DNA of 64,000 nt from CBDFGN01 sp965247065 (GTDB lineage Bacteria > Bacteroidota > Bacteroidia > Cytophagales > Cyclobacteriaceae), in the NCBI GenBank assembly GCA_965247065.1, contig CBDFGN010000005.1, positions 1 to 64,000 of the forward strand, written 5' to 3'. The notes below the pieces were generated by a model. The model worked only from the letters and a program-made list of their open reading frames with translations. It was not told the DNA's origin and ran no database searches. Shown here piece by piece: positions 40,480 to 49,405 of this stretch (positions within the stretch are counted from its first letter, which is position 1; each line of letters starts with the position of its first letter). A program made the translations under genes and the position numbers.

Positions 40480-40786
40480 GGCAAGTGGAAACGGAATAAA
40501 CAAGCGCCGGGCTGGCCAGCCAGCATTTATCTGGGCTGTGATCGAAGGGTTCTTAGCGGAGCGGGGTGCAGCCCGGATATGTCAGAGGAAGATTTTAGTT
40601 GCGGCTGAAAAGAAAATGTAGCTCGGCGGTCTACTCCCCCGCAAGACCATCCTAGAAGCTGCATCCTCACTTGGCCAGATAAAACAGGCTGCATTAAAAA
40701 GGGCCGTCCGTGACGGCGGCTTTATGCCGTCCCTCTTGCCTTTGTCCGGGCACAAGGCCGAACTTTGGGCCATGATTGAATCGAAG
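40480..40786. repeat. Structured flank of the RadC module
   Basis: Begins GGCAAGTGGAAACGGAATAA (40480) and has near its end a segment (40721-40740) ending CCCTCTTGCC that is roughly its inverse. It closes with GCCGAACTTTGGGCCATGAT (from 40757). The same three modules occur at 47050-47163, and single modules at 46103 and 44085. Between them lie GC-rich short dyads. No gene is supported here. Confidence 0.55.
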
Positions 40787-40806
40787 TGAGGGAAGTTATC
40801 TACAAT

Positions 40807-40828
40807 TGTATAAATGTTGAATTATACA
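40807..40828. promoter_or_regulatory. Perfect 7-bp dyad upstream of a small gene
   Basis: TGTATAA (40807-40813) and TTATACA (40822-40828) with an 8-bp spacer, about 50 bp before the small gene at 40881. It could be an operator. The TTGTATAA-like core loosely resembles the dyads before blaI at 44.15 kb. Confidence 0.35.
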
Positions 40829-40880
40829 TTTGTTGAACTATAGAATTTAAAGTCCTACTTTTATAAAAAAGATAATTACA

Positions 40881-41114
40881 ATGGAAATAGTTTTTGAAGC
40901 ATATGGGCGTGATTGGTTACCTAGCCCATACAATTATTCTCCATCAGCCCAAATTGATTTTAGAATTGAAAGTTTGTTTGAGGCTAAACATGCAGCCATA
41001 AGGCTAAGGTCATTAATTTTTAATGCTTATGGCCAGATTCCAGATTACGCAACAACGGATTTCATCGAAAAAGACATTAGGGATATGGCCCACAAGACGC
41101 ATATAACCTTTTAG
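40881..41114 (+). CDS. Small hypothetical protein
   Basis: 77 residues from ATG 40881, preceded by an A-rich leader and a dyad. The sequence (MEIVFEAYGRDWLPSPYNYS to AHKTHITF) is soluble, mixed charged and aromatic, with no signal peptide or membrane segment, and I recognise no family. The clean start, the regulatory-looking upstream region and the lack of an opposing gene make it plausible. It could instead be the surviving 5' end of a longer gene, as 41115-41376 is non-coding. Confidence 0.45.
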   Translation: MEIVFEAYGRDWLPSPYNYSPSAQIDFRIESLFEAKHAAIRLRSLIFNAYGQIPDYATTDFIEKDIRDMAHKTHITF

Positions 41115-41376
41115 TCAAAGAGGTTGAATTTCAATTACATTATTCCAAGGGGAATATTGGAATCCTTATTCCCTGGAGCCAGGTAGCGTCCGGATTTAAA
41201 GATTTAACGTAAAATTACCTATTGCTCCCCAAGAGGTTGAAACCTGTCTTGAGATCGTTGGTCAGAAACCATCTATGAAAGCCGAATTTTCTGAATATCT
41301 GGGAAATCAGCGGTTTTGGCAGGGTAGGGGAGTTTGAGGGATTTTAAGGCGTTCTAATGGAATAAAAATTACAAAT

Positions 41377-43917
41377 CTATTTGTTATTGGCTATCCTTCT
41401 TAATTTTTGCATAATGCCCAATGCTGCATCCTGATAAGACATTTCGTTACTATTTTCGTAGTGATCCAGGTCTTCAATTATCAATGGCAGATAAATGAAT
41501 TTTCGATTTTCGATATAATCAGTCATTAGCTCTTCAGCATTTTTCTTATTTCCCAGATTTCTGGTAATGACTACCTCCCCTGCTCTCACCATGTGTTCAG
41601 AAAGACAGAGCCGCCAGGTATTGTAACCTTGATCAGACATTTCCTCTTGAATCGGATCAAAAAGCTTTTTGGTTACCTCAATCAGCTCTTGAGGAATTTG
41701 ATCAAAAACGAGATTTACAAACGAGTGCCCAAACTCATGAGTACTGAGTTCTCTCAGGCGATCTCTATTCGCAAAGCCCATATCCAATGTGGACCCATTC
41801 TTGAAATTTTGGAGGTCTAACGGCCCGAACACATTGAAAATCTTTGTCTCCTCCTCGTAAGTATACCGTGTCCCGAATCCCATACCGGTAGGAATAGTAA
41901 GGCTTGGAATTAACATATATCTTTCAAACTTATTTTGATAGAATGCTTCCATTGCCGGAATAAAGTCCTCCGATGGGATTCCTTTTTTTACTTGGTTCAG
42001 CGCATTATTGTAGTGAGCTTTATGAGTGGTTAAGTAATTGCCGAATTCTACTTCCCGATAAAACTGGTTCATTGCTTCAAGAAATGCAGTTGCATTTTCT
42101 CTGGCTTCCACGACATCACCGTTTTCAGAAAATCTTGAGATGTATTTTTCTTGAATATTCTCCGGAAGCTTGGCGTTGGGAAAATCATCAACCTGAATTA
42201 ACAAGTTTATGAGGTGATCTAACCAAATGTTTTGAGTGAGTTCAAAGGCTTGGTCCAAGTATTCGCTTGAGGCATGTGGCTTGTATTGTAGATACAAATC
42301 ATAGGCATAGGAGTACCAATCTTTCCGGGTAACCGGTTGACCTTCCGATTCCCACAGAACTGTGTTATTAGTTTCAATTTCTTCTCCCTGAAATCCCAGA
42401 AAATAAACAAAGCCCAATAATTCAACATTCTCATTAATCTGTACTTTGATCGATTTGTCAAGCAACTCTTTCCTGATTGCCACTTCCGGAAATTCATGGC
42501 TCTCAGCATCGAGAATAGTATTGGGTTGGTTGTTAAGGTATTTTTTAAAGAATACGTCGGTGTATCGGTTTATGATCTGAATAACTCTATCGCCATCAAT
42601 GGGTCCTGTTTGGGATATGTAATTCCAATTTGACCAGAATGAAACGTCCCCAAAATTAGCGTGAGTGGAACCCTCTATGGTCATATTGTAATAATCATTC
42701 TTGGCGGCGACATCATAGATGAATATGCTGGGGTCGAAATAGGAGGAATCCCTGACCGCAGTCATGAAAAGAAAGGGCGCGTCCAGATCGTTGTGAATCA
42801 AAGAGCCCCATTGTGTTCCGTCTAAATTTATACCAGCTCTAATTCTGGCATCGATACTGCAGGCAACCCCTGCAACAGCTCCTCCCAATGAATGGCCCAT
42901 TACACCTATCCGCTCCAAATCCAATTTCTGATAAAATGGGCCATTAGGTTTCTTGATTATTGCCTCAAGCTGGTTCATAACAAATTTCACATCTAATGCC
43001 ATGTGGTCGATTCTTTGTGAATATGGAGCGTAATCCATCAAGTCCTTCATAATGCTGATCCTATTTAAAAAATCCTCCTCCCTCTGGAAAGAATCTTGCT
43101 TTGCTAAATAAAGATCGTATGAGAAGTCCTGCCAAATTGTATCGATGAAGACCTGATTGTGGTATCGTACTTCTTGATTGGGAAAAATGGAAATAGGAGT
43201 TTCATAAGTAAAGTCAATGCTAAAAACGACATATCCATGGCTGGCCAGGTACTCCATTTGAGCCGTGTACATGCACGAATGCCACATATAGCCATGAGCG
43301 AATATGATTACCGGAAATGAGGATTCATTATTTGCAATACTTAAATCCTGGAAGGAATTTGTTTCTACCAAATCCAGATGTGATAACATGAAACCGGGAA
43401 ATCCTTTTGTGCGGGAAAAAGTAGTCGCGTATGAGGGTGGCATATATTGAAATGCTTCTCGGCCGGAGCGGTCATCCGAGGGATACCACACCCTTACCAT
43501 TAGCTCCCGGTTGTCACCGGGATCTGGTGAGATAAATTCCTTTCGGTCGGTGTCTTTGAAATGTAGATACGTTGTTCCTACCGAATAATTTCCATCAGGT
43601 TCAGGGAATTCAAAAACCGGAAAGGTGTAGCTGGCTAGCCCTGAAAATAGAACCAGTAAAAAACCGAGAATGGTGCTGGTTATCCGGACGATTTTTTTGG
43701 TTCTGAACTTTCCAAGACTGAATGCAGCTAGCAAAAATGCCACCAGGTAGGCAGGCACCATTTGCCATTTTGCACCAAGTATCAGCGCCTGTACCAGGAC
43801 CAGGGCTACTGGAAGGAATACGACGAAGAGCCGAATCTTCAATCGTTCTGGATTTTTGAGCCAAATCGCCAATGCCAAAAGCTCTGAGAGCAGAACCAGT
43901 AAATCGTACGGATCCAT
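41377..43917 (-). CDS. Fusion: PAF-acetylhydrolase-like alpha/beta hydrolase plus DUF4932-like metallopeptidase
   Basis: 846 residues. Four TM helices at the N-terminus (about 7-20, 28-48, 52-68, 76-95) anchor an alpha/beta-hydrolase domain like plasma PAF-acetylhydrolase: oxyanion region VIIFAHGYMWHSC, nucleophile S343 in GVMGHSLGGAVAG, candidate Asp near 366 and His 419 (STHANFGD). From about residue 485 (DKSIKVQINENVELLGFVYF) it matches the DUF4932 family, with a zincin motif HEFGH (H727, E728, H731). DUF4932 proteins are normally separate secreted proteins. The frame is open throughout with both active sites intact, so this is a genuine or recently made fusion, not an obvious error. Confidence 0.8.
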   Translation of the reverse strand: MDPYDLLVLLSELLALAIWLKNPERLKIRLFVVFLPVALVLVQALILGAKWQMVPAYLVAFLLAAFSLGKFRTKKIVRITSTILGFLLVLFSGLASYTFPVFEFPEPDGNYSVGTTYLHFKDTDRKEFISPDPGDNRELMVRVWYPSDDRSGREAFQYMPPSYATTFSRTKGFPGFMLSHLDLVETNSFQDLSIANNESSFPVIIFAHGYMWHSCMYTAQMEYLASHGYVVFSIDFTYETPISIFPNQEVRYHNQVFIDTIWQDFSYDLYLAKQDSFQREEDFLNRISIMKDLMDYAPYSQRIDHMALDVKFVMNQLEAIIKKPNGPFYQKLDLERIGVMGHSLGGAVAGVACSIDARIRAGINLDGTQWGSLIHNDLDAPFLFMTAVRDSSYFDPSIFIYDVAAKNDYYNMTIEGSTHANFGDVSFWSNWNYISQTGPIDGDRVIQIINRYTDVFFKKYLNNQPNTILDAESHEFPEVAIRKELLDKSIKVQINENVELLGFVYFLGFQGEEIETNNTVLWESEGQPVTRKDWYSYAYDLYLQYKPHASSEYLDQAFELTQNIWLDHLINLLIQVDDFPNAKLPENIQEKYISRFSENGDVVEARENATAFLEAMNQFYREVEFGNYLTTHKAHYNNALNQVKKGIPSEDFIPAMEAFYQNKFERYMLIPSLTIPTGMGFGTRYTYEEETKIFNVFGPLDLQNFKNGSTLDMGFANRDRLRELSTHEFGHSFVNLVFDQIPQELIEVTKKLFDPIQEEMSDQGYNTWRLCLSEHMVRAGEVVITRNLGNKKNAEELMTDYIENRKFIYLPLIIEDLDHYENSNEMSYQDAALGIMQKLRRIANNK

Positions 43918-44084
43918 GATGTCGAGTTGTTACCCACAAAGTAACAAATGGTAGTTGACAAGAACTATTGAATGGCAAAATTGAGAGGAGACCTTCAGGC
44001 GCAAATTTGAAAAGAAGTTTTCTTGCAACTTTTTACTTTAGCAGGAAATACTACCACACCCACACCCACACTCAAAATCACAAC

Positions 44085-44113
44085 GCCGAACTTTGGGCAG
44101 GATTGAATCGAAG
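44085..44113 (+). repeat. Single module of the RadC-flank repeat
   Basis: GCCGAACTTTGGGCAGGATT, then GAATCGAAG, matching 40757-40786 and 47132-47163. It is preceded by a short CACACCCACACCCACACTCA tandem that is the inverse of sequence at 6648-6664. Confidence 0.45.
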
Positions 44114-44143
44114 AGTCTAGATTAATTCGATAATTACTAGAAA

Positions 44144-44182
44144 AGTAGTTGTATAACTATAAATATAGTTGTACATTATCAA
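44144..44182. promoter_or_regulatory. Candidate BlaI operator dyads
   Basis: Two similar imperfect dyads, TAGTTGTATAACTA and ATAGTTGTACATTAT, lie in tandem 30-65 bp upstream of blaI. MecI/BlaI repressors bind TACA/TGTA-type dyads in this position. Confidence 0.45.
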
Positions 44183-44209
44183 AACTAGTGAGAAGGCCTA
44201 ATTGATAAG

Positions 44210-44584
44210 ATGAACCAGCTTACCAAAGCCGAGGAGCAGATCATGCAAATCCTCTGGAAAATTGAACTAGGTTTCGTACACGATATACTGGATCAGATGC
44301 CAGCTCCTAAACCAGCCTATACCACGGTTTCCACAATAGTGAGAACACTTATCAAAAAAGGCTTTGTTGGTTACAAAGCTTATGGTAAAACCCATGAATA
44401 CCATGCGTTGATCTCCAAAGACACGTACAGTCAGTTTTTCCTCAACAAAATGCTTAAGGGCTACTTCAGCGGATCAATCCAGAACCTGGTTTCCTTCTTT
44501 GTCAAGGAAAACGACTTCTCTGTTCAACAACTGGATGAGTTGCTCTCTAAAATCAAGGAGAACTTAAAAGAGAATAAATCATGA
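44210..44584 (+). CDS. BlaI/MecI/CopY-family repressor
   Basis: 124 residues. Penicillinase-repressor winged helix: LTKAEEQIMQILWKIELGF, the recognition helix YTTVSTIVRTLIKKGFVGY and the wing KTHEYHALISKD, then a dimerisation helix. It should repress itself and the downstream sensor protease; cleavage by an M56 protease relieves repression. Its stop overlaps the ATG of the next gene by 4 bp (ATGA). Confidence 0.94.
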   Translation: MNQLTKAEEQIMQILWKIELGFVHDILDQMPAPKPAYTTVSTIVRTLIKKGFVGYKAYGKTHEYHALISKDTYSQFFLNKMLKGYFSGSIQNLVSFFVKENDFSVQQLDELLSKIKENLKENKS

Positions 44585-46101
44585 CGAACCTTGCCAATTT
44601 TTTTATAGAAGTAAACTTGTTGCTGATTATCTATTGGCTCATCTACATCATCGCACTGCGCAATGATCCCAACCTACGATTTAGGCGTATTTTCATTCTG
44701 ACAGTAATTGCTACTGTGCCTCTTATTCCCTTCCTAAGCTTGGGATCCGTAATAACGCAGAGCCATAACACAGCAATGTTAAACGAAATGATGTTTATTC
44801 TACCTGGCCTGCTTGTCGGGGGGAGTCAGGCAGTTACGCACTCCCTATCGGAAGGTCAATGGTGGACTCATTTGATCATCACCATCTATGGACTCGGTTC
44901 AACGTTTCTGGTTTTCAGGTTCATCTCCCACTTGATAGTGCTGGTTAGGATTATAAATGATAAATCAAATTCTAAAACCAGCAAGATTGATTTTATACTT
45001 ATTCAAACTTCAGCTTACCCCACCTTTTCATTCTTTCGATACCTGATACTCAACCAGACCGAGAAATTAACCGAGACAGACATGCAACAGGTCATCGAGC
45101 ATGAAAAGATCCACATCCGCCAATGGCACAGCCTGGACATACTTATACTTGAAATCCTAAGGATCATGTTCTGGCTTAACCCTGCTATATGGGCTCTAAA
45201 AAAGTTACAGGCCGAAAACCATGAATTCATCGCGGATCGGCATGTGGTGGAGCTCCATAACAAAAGTGCCTACCAGAATCTAATCGCTCGATCAAGCTTG
45301 GGTTCAATGGTGGCATATGCCAATAATTTCGCACAATTGAACACCTTAAAACGATTCAAAATGATGGACTCAAAATTAAGATCCACTTTCGGACTCAGGC
45401 AATCGATGGCAATGATTTCGCTGATTCTTGCTATGGCATTTTTTGCTTGCACTGATGAGAGGCTATTACAGCCGGATAAAACTTCCTTTGCTGATTTAGA
45501 ATCCAAGGATGAGGTGGACGAGCTTAGAACAGGATTTCCGGAGGCTGCGAACTTGGAGATCCCACCCAAAGCGCAACATAAGATGGACCAGCTCAAGGCA
45601 GAATTTCCGGAAATCGATTTTGTGTACATTGAGGTTGATCCTGGAGAGCAACTTACTCGGCGAGCCATGCGAGGCGGCTATGGCATTGTAAAGGACTATA
45701 TGGTATTCAAGGGGAGGGATAAGGCAGGCTTGATAGTGGTGCCTAGCGTACAATTCACGATCCTGGCCGAAAAAACCAAGGATGAAAATGGTATTTACGC
45801 CTATGCCCAAAAATGGCCAGCTCCGGAAGTGGGTATTGACCATTTTTATGATTATGTTGCCGAAAACCTAAAATACCCCAAACAAGCCAGGGAAAGGGGT
45901 GTAGAGGGTAAGGTGTTTGTAGGTTTTGTGGTAGACGAGACTGGTAGCATAACAGATGTGCAGGTCTTAAAAGGTATCGGTAGTGGTTGTGATGAGGCCG
46001 CCACCGCGGTGATCTCCAATGCTCAAAGATGGAATCCGGGCAAACTCGATGGGGAACCGATTAAAGTGAGAATGGTCCTGCCTATAACTTTCAAGATCTA
46101 A
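44581..46101 (+). CDS. BlaR1-type M56 metallopeptidase with C-terminal TonB domain
   Basis: 506 residues. About four TM helices in the first 300 residues enclose the zinc protease motif EHEKIH (H174, E175, H178) and the downstream helix NHEFIADRHVVE. After a fourth TM ending in a Cys (MAFFACTDERLL), the periplasmic part has a Glu/Pro-rich linker and a TonB C-terminal domain (YPKQARERGVEGKVFVGFVV, RWNPGKLDGEPIKVRMVLPI). It probably senses an envelope signal and cleaves the BlaI-like repressor; the TonB end may contact outer-membrane or periplasmic partners. It is translationally coupled to blaI. No beta-lactamase target lies next to it. Confidence 0.92.
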   Translation: MTNLANFFIEVNLLLIIYWLIYIIALRNDPNLRFRRIFILTVIATVPLIPFLSLGSVITQSHNTAMLNEMMFILPGLLVGGSQAVTHSLSEGQWWTHLIITIYGLGSTFLVFRFISHLIVLVRIINDKSNSKTSKIDFILIQTSAYPTFSFFRYLILNQTEKLTETDMQQVIEHEKIHIRQWHSLDILILEILRIMFWLNPAIWALKKLQAENHEFIADRHVVELHNKSAYQNLIARSSLGSMVAYANNFAQLNTLKRFKMMDSKLRSTFGLRQSMAMISLILAMAFFACTDERLLQPDKTSFADLESKDEVDELRTGFPEAANLEIPPKAQHKMDQLKAEFPEIDFVYIEVDPGEQLTRRAMRGGYGIVKDYMVFKGRDKAGLIVVPSVQFTILAEKTKDENGIYAYAQKWPAPEVGIDHFYDYVAENLKYPKQARERGVEGKVFVGFVVDETGSITDVQVLKGIGSGCDEAATAVISNAQRWNPGKLDGEPIKVRMVLPITFKI

Positions 46102-46102
46102 A

Positions 46103-46123
46103 GGCAAGAGGAAACGGAATAAA
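46103..46123 (+). repeat. Single module of the RadC-flank repeat
   Basis: GGCAAGAGGAAACGGAATAA, identical at the core to 47050-47070 and nearly to 40480-40500. It starts two bases after the blaR1 stop. The remaining 46124-46332 contains no supported gene. Confidence 0.5.
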
Positions 46124-46332
46124 TTGCCCGTGAAAAGAAAAATGTGTTATTCACCAGCACGCACACCCTGATGGTGATGCTTAGACCGCAGCCATTGCTG
46201 GCTTTGATTGCAAGATTTGAAACCGGTCGGGAGAACTAAAGCCGAAGAATCGGGTTACCTTTTACTGCCCCACCACCGCCGCTTAACGCACTACAGTATT
46301 CTGACCAAATAAGAGCGGGCTATGCCCGACCG

Positions 46333-46791
46333 TCATCGGCAAAGGAATAAAACCCTCACTGGTAAGGATGAATGATCAAGCACCGGCATCTCCAGGACTT
46401 CGCCGGCTTTCTTCAGCTTCTGGGTGAGTTTGATGTCGGCTTCACTGGGATTGAGGTTTCCGGAAGGATGGTTGTGGGCTAAGATTATCGAGCAGGCACA
46501 GGATTTCAGGCCGGCAGCGAATATGAGTTTGGGATCGGCCACCGTACCTGAGATGCCACCGGCGGAGATGGATACAATACCAATGACCCGGTTGGCACGG
46601 TTCAGGAGCATCCCTTTGAATTCTTCGACAAACTCGATCTTCTCAGAGTCCCATATCTGCCTGAAGATCTCACAAGCATCCCGGGAGCAGGTCACCTTGG
46701 GCCGCTTTGAAGGCTTAACATTGGGTCGGTAGGAAAGGGTGATCTCTGATACCTGACCGGTTTTAAAAAGATTTAATTCTGACTGTGCCAT
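46333..46791 (-). pseudogene. RadC-like protein, C-terminus frameshifted
   Basis: Near-identical to the copy at 39.9 kb through EFVEEFKGMLLNRANRVIG, HNHPSGNLNPSEAD and MPVLDH. After that the expected IIVTGEGFYSFADE is replaced by SSLPVRVLFLCR: comparison indicates a one-base loss near 46365 and another indel near 46345. The JAMM residues remain, but the final strand is lost. Upstream sequence to about 46865 is shared with the first copy, so gene and leader were copied together. Confidence 0.85.
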
Positions 46792-47049
46792 AACTCTTAA
46801 GATTTAAGTTGAACATCTCCCAGCCGACTGACTGAGATTGAATTATGGCAGCGCCTCCCGGCCTTTGCCCGGACCCAGCATGGCTGGGTTTTATCTGGGC
46901 TGTGATTGACAGCCTCTCAACGGAAGCGCAGCTGCAGCCCGGTTGAATAGGGGGTCCAAGGTCCACTGCCCCACTGGACCATGATTTAGGTGTCAATCCT
47001 CGATTGCTTATAAAACCGGTCTGTGACCGGCAGGCGCGCCTGGGCTAAA

Positions 47050-47163
47050 GGCAAGAGGAAACGGAATAAACCGGCATTGGCCAGTGGCGCCAGCTTTATG
47101 CCGTAGTCTCTTGCCTCTTGTCCGGGCACAAAGGTCGAAATTTGGGTCATGATTAAATCGAAA
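47050..47163. repeat. Structured flank of the RadC module, hairpin form
   Basis: GGCAAGAG.. at 47050 and ..CTCTTGCC at 47108-47115 form the ends of a compact 66-bp hairpin, with inner CGGaATAAA/TTTATgCCG complementarity. The ..TTTGGGTCATGATTAAATCG module follows. The stretch 46792-47311 around it holds the duplicated RadC leader and no supported gene. Confidence 0.55.
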
Positions 47164-47311
47164 GGTGGGTTTGCTGATGAAAAGAAATATAGGTGACTCA
47201 TCGTCAAGAACTGAAAGTCCGTATTGTTGTCCGAACGTTCGATCCAAAACAGAAACAATCCAACTATTCAAAATTTGAGTACATTGTCCAAAGCCCTTAA
47301 GCTATTTTACT

Positions 47312-48721
47312 GTGACGTCTCCAATTCGCGCCTCTGCTGGACCAAGGTTGATATATACCGTGCTCATGATGTGCAGTTTTATTTCCACTGCCGGTTGTCA
47401 GCCAAATGCCTCCTCTACCCATAAGGATGGCACTAAAGGCCACCTTGCCCTGGTTGGAGGGAACATCATTGACGGAACAGGTGGTCCGGTCAGGGTAGGA
47501 TGGTCTGTCCTTATTCATAATGAACGCATTGATACGGTTGGGCTTAATATTGAAATTCCCGCAGGAGCTGAAATCCTGGAACTCAACGGTAGGACCATTA
47601 TGCCGGGGCTGGTCGACATGCACGGACACCTTTATGCCAACGTTGGAGGAGTGATCAAGAACCAGTTTGACCCTTACCCCAGCCTATACCTGGCAGGTGG
47701 AGTGACTACCATCTTCTCACCCGGAGATTTTGATCCGGAGGGAACCGTTGCCTTGCGCGATCGTATTGAACGTGGGGAAACCGTAGGGCCTCGCATTTTA
47801 ACAGCCGGACCTTATTTTGACAATGCTCCCTCCAAAATATCCTGGATCCAAGGCGTTAGCTCCCCAGAAGAGGCCCTGGACCAGTTTGAAGTATGGCGGA
47901 ACCAAATCAATGCCGTAAAGGTGTACACCAGCATCACCGAGCCCCAACTGGAGGCTATCATTAGGGCCTCCCACGCCGCCGGCTTCATGGTAACCGGCCA
48001 TCTCACGTCCGTGTCCGCAGGCACGGCCATTGAGCTAGGCATAAATGGGCTGGAGCACGGAATCTTCGGCATGCCAGAATTTTGGAATAAGGATCAAAGC
48101 TTCTGGGATCAATTTTGTTCTCTTGCCGAATTAGATATCCATGGCGAGGCTGCCATGACACTTATGGACAAGATCGTGGAGAATAACGTTTTTGTGGACC
48201 CCACGACGGTAGCCCTGCAATCAGCACTTCCCGATTTTGATCCTGTCGTGGACAACTGGGAAACCTATCTCAGCGCTGAAACCCGGGTTAACGTCTCAAA
48301 CATGATGAAGCAATTTACGCCTGAACCCGCTTACCTCGAATGCCTGACGCGCGCTATCGAGAAACAAAATCAGTTCATCGGCGAATTGCACCGCCGCGGG
48401 GGGCTCATCGTTGCCGGAACCGATCCGGTGGCCCCGCAATTGATTCCGGGCTACGGGCTGCACCGCGAAATCCAGAACCTTGTTGAAGCCGGCCTTACAC
48501 CGCTGGAAGCTATCAAAGCCACAACTTACAATGCATCCGTTGCCCTCAAGAAGTCTCACATTGGGACCATAGAAGCTGGCAAGCTTGCGGACATTATGGT
48601 TGTGGAAGGTGATCCGTCCATAACCATTAGCGACATTGGTAATGTAGTGATGGTGTTCAAAGCCGGTAGAAAGTACGATCCGGTGGAACTGCGTAAGTCA
48701 GTCCAAGAGATGATCCGGTAA
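47312..48721 (+). CDS. Imidazolonepropionase-like amidohydrolase, secreted
   Basis: 469 residues from a GTG at 47312. A lipoprotein-type signal (LIYTVLMMCSFISTAGC) precedes the composite amidohydrolase fold: GGNIIDGTGGPVRVG, metal site MPGLVDMHGHLY, bridging region AVKVYTSI (possible carboxylated Lys), MVTGHLTS, GINGLEHGIFG, IVAGTDPVAP (metal Asp) and closing IGTIEAGKLADIMVV. These enzymes are periplasmic or lipid-anchored metal hydrolases, often dipeptidases. GC content looks higher than in its neighbours. The exact start is uncertain. It is a paralogue of the IS982-broken gene at 9-11.4 kb. Confidence 0.87.
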   Translation: MTSPIRASAGPRLIYTVLMMCSFISTAGCQPNASSTHKDGTKGHLALVGGNIIDGTGGPVRVGWSVLIHNERIDTVGLNIEIPAGAEILELNGRTIMPGLVDMHGHLYANVGGVIKNQFDPYPSLYLAGGVTTIFSPGDFDPEGTVALRDRIERGETVGPRILTAGPYFDNAPSKISWIQGVSSPEEALDQFEVWRNQINAVKVYTSITEPQLEAIIRASHAAGFMVTGHLTSVSAGTAIELGINGLEHGIFGMPEFWNKDQSFWDQFCSLAELDIHGEAAMTLMDKIVENNVFVDPTTVALQSALPDFDPVVDNWETYLSAETRVNVSNMMKQFTPEPAYLECLTRAIEKQNQFIGELHRRGGLIVAGTDPVAPQLIPGYGLHREIQNLVEAGLTPLEAIKATTYNASVALKKSHIGTIEAGKLADIMVVEGDPSITISDIGNVVMVFKAGRKYDPVELRKSVQEMIR

Positions 48722-48726
48722 AAGGG

Positions 48727-49158
48727 ATGGATTGGAAGTCTGCTAATGAAGTGAGGATATTATCCGCGGTGGAAAGGTTGGCCAAAACGATATTCTTCGG
48801 TGCCTGGGTAATAATCTGTCTGCCCCTTTACGGATCCCATCTTGTGGGTGGAGAAATTTCCTACAAACAAACCGGTCCCCTCACATTTGAAGTATCCATT
48901 GCCGTCTATACCGAAAGTGACGCACCAGTCCTTCCAGGTCAAGGAGCGGTTGATTTTGGAGATGGTTCAGGATCTCTTAAGTTGGATTCTTTGGCTGAGA
49001 GCCAGGGACAAGAAATATTCTCGGAAAAAGTCCCAGGTAGCGGGGTAAGTCTGAACCGCTTCACGGTTGGTGCATACATACTCTGGTGCACGCACATATG
49101 TAGTGAGTTACTCAGAAGTCGCCCGGAATGAAGGTATCCTGAATATCGACGATCCGGA
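48727..49158 (+). pseudogene. 5' fragment of a large secreted PKD/gliding-motility-type protein
   Basis: Encodes a signal segment (TIFFGAWVIICLPLYGS) and the typical opening domain HLVGGEISYKQTGPLTFEVS to VDFGDGSG of giant Bacteroidota surface proteins carrying T9SS sorting domains. The frame shifts near 49070 (after LNRFTV, continuing as VHTYSGARTYVVSYSEV) and ends at ILNIDD, where RadC-derived sequence begins at about 49158. The rest of the protein is missing. It starts five bases after the amidohydrolase stop. Confidence 0.65.
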
Positions 49159-49317
49159 AATGCCACCGGCGGATATGGATACAATACCTATCACCCGGTT
49201 GGCCCGGTTCAGGAGCATGACCTTGAATTCCTCGACAAATTCAATCTTGTTATCATCCCAAACCTTAACAAATACTTCCCTGGCATCATTTGAGCAAGTG
49301 ATCTTGGGAAGAACTAA
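49158..49317 (-). pseudogene. RadC-like internal fragment
   Basis: Encodes PKITCSNDAREVFVKVWDDN, IEFVEEFKVMLLNRANRVIG and IVSISAGGISG, i.e. residues about 27-83 of the RadC-like protein at 39.9 kb. Both the N-terminal start and the HNHPSG catalytic half are missing. It abuts the truncated surface-protein gene. Confidence 0.85.
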
Positions 49318-49405
49318 GCTGATAAGGTCCATATTCTAGTATTTCAATATAGACAACCATTAATGCATAGGCTTCATTTTATATTAAGAACTTTAATAGG
49401 CTCTA

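Noticed and set aside
40582..40773. Minus-strand open frame in the RadC flank
   Set aside because: It follows the structured repeat modules and has no start context or family resemblance.
40807..41114. Toxin-antitoxin or defence gene at 40.9 kb
   Set aside because: There is only one small gene with an upstream dyad; no partner gene and no toxin-like motif.
46763..47271. Overlapping minus-strand frames in the second RadC flank
   Set aside because: They lie on duplicated leader and hairpin repeats; repeated text explains their openness.
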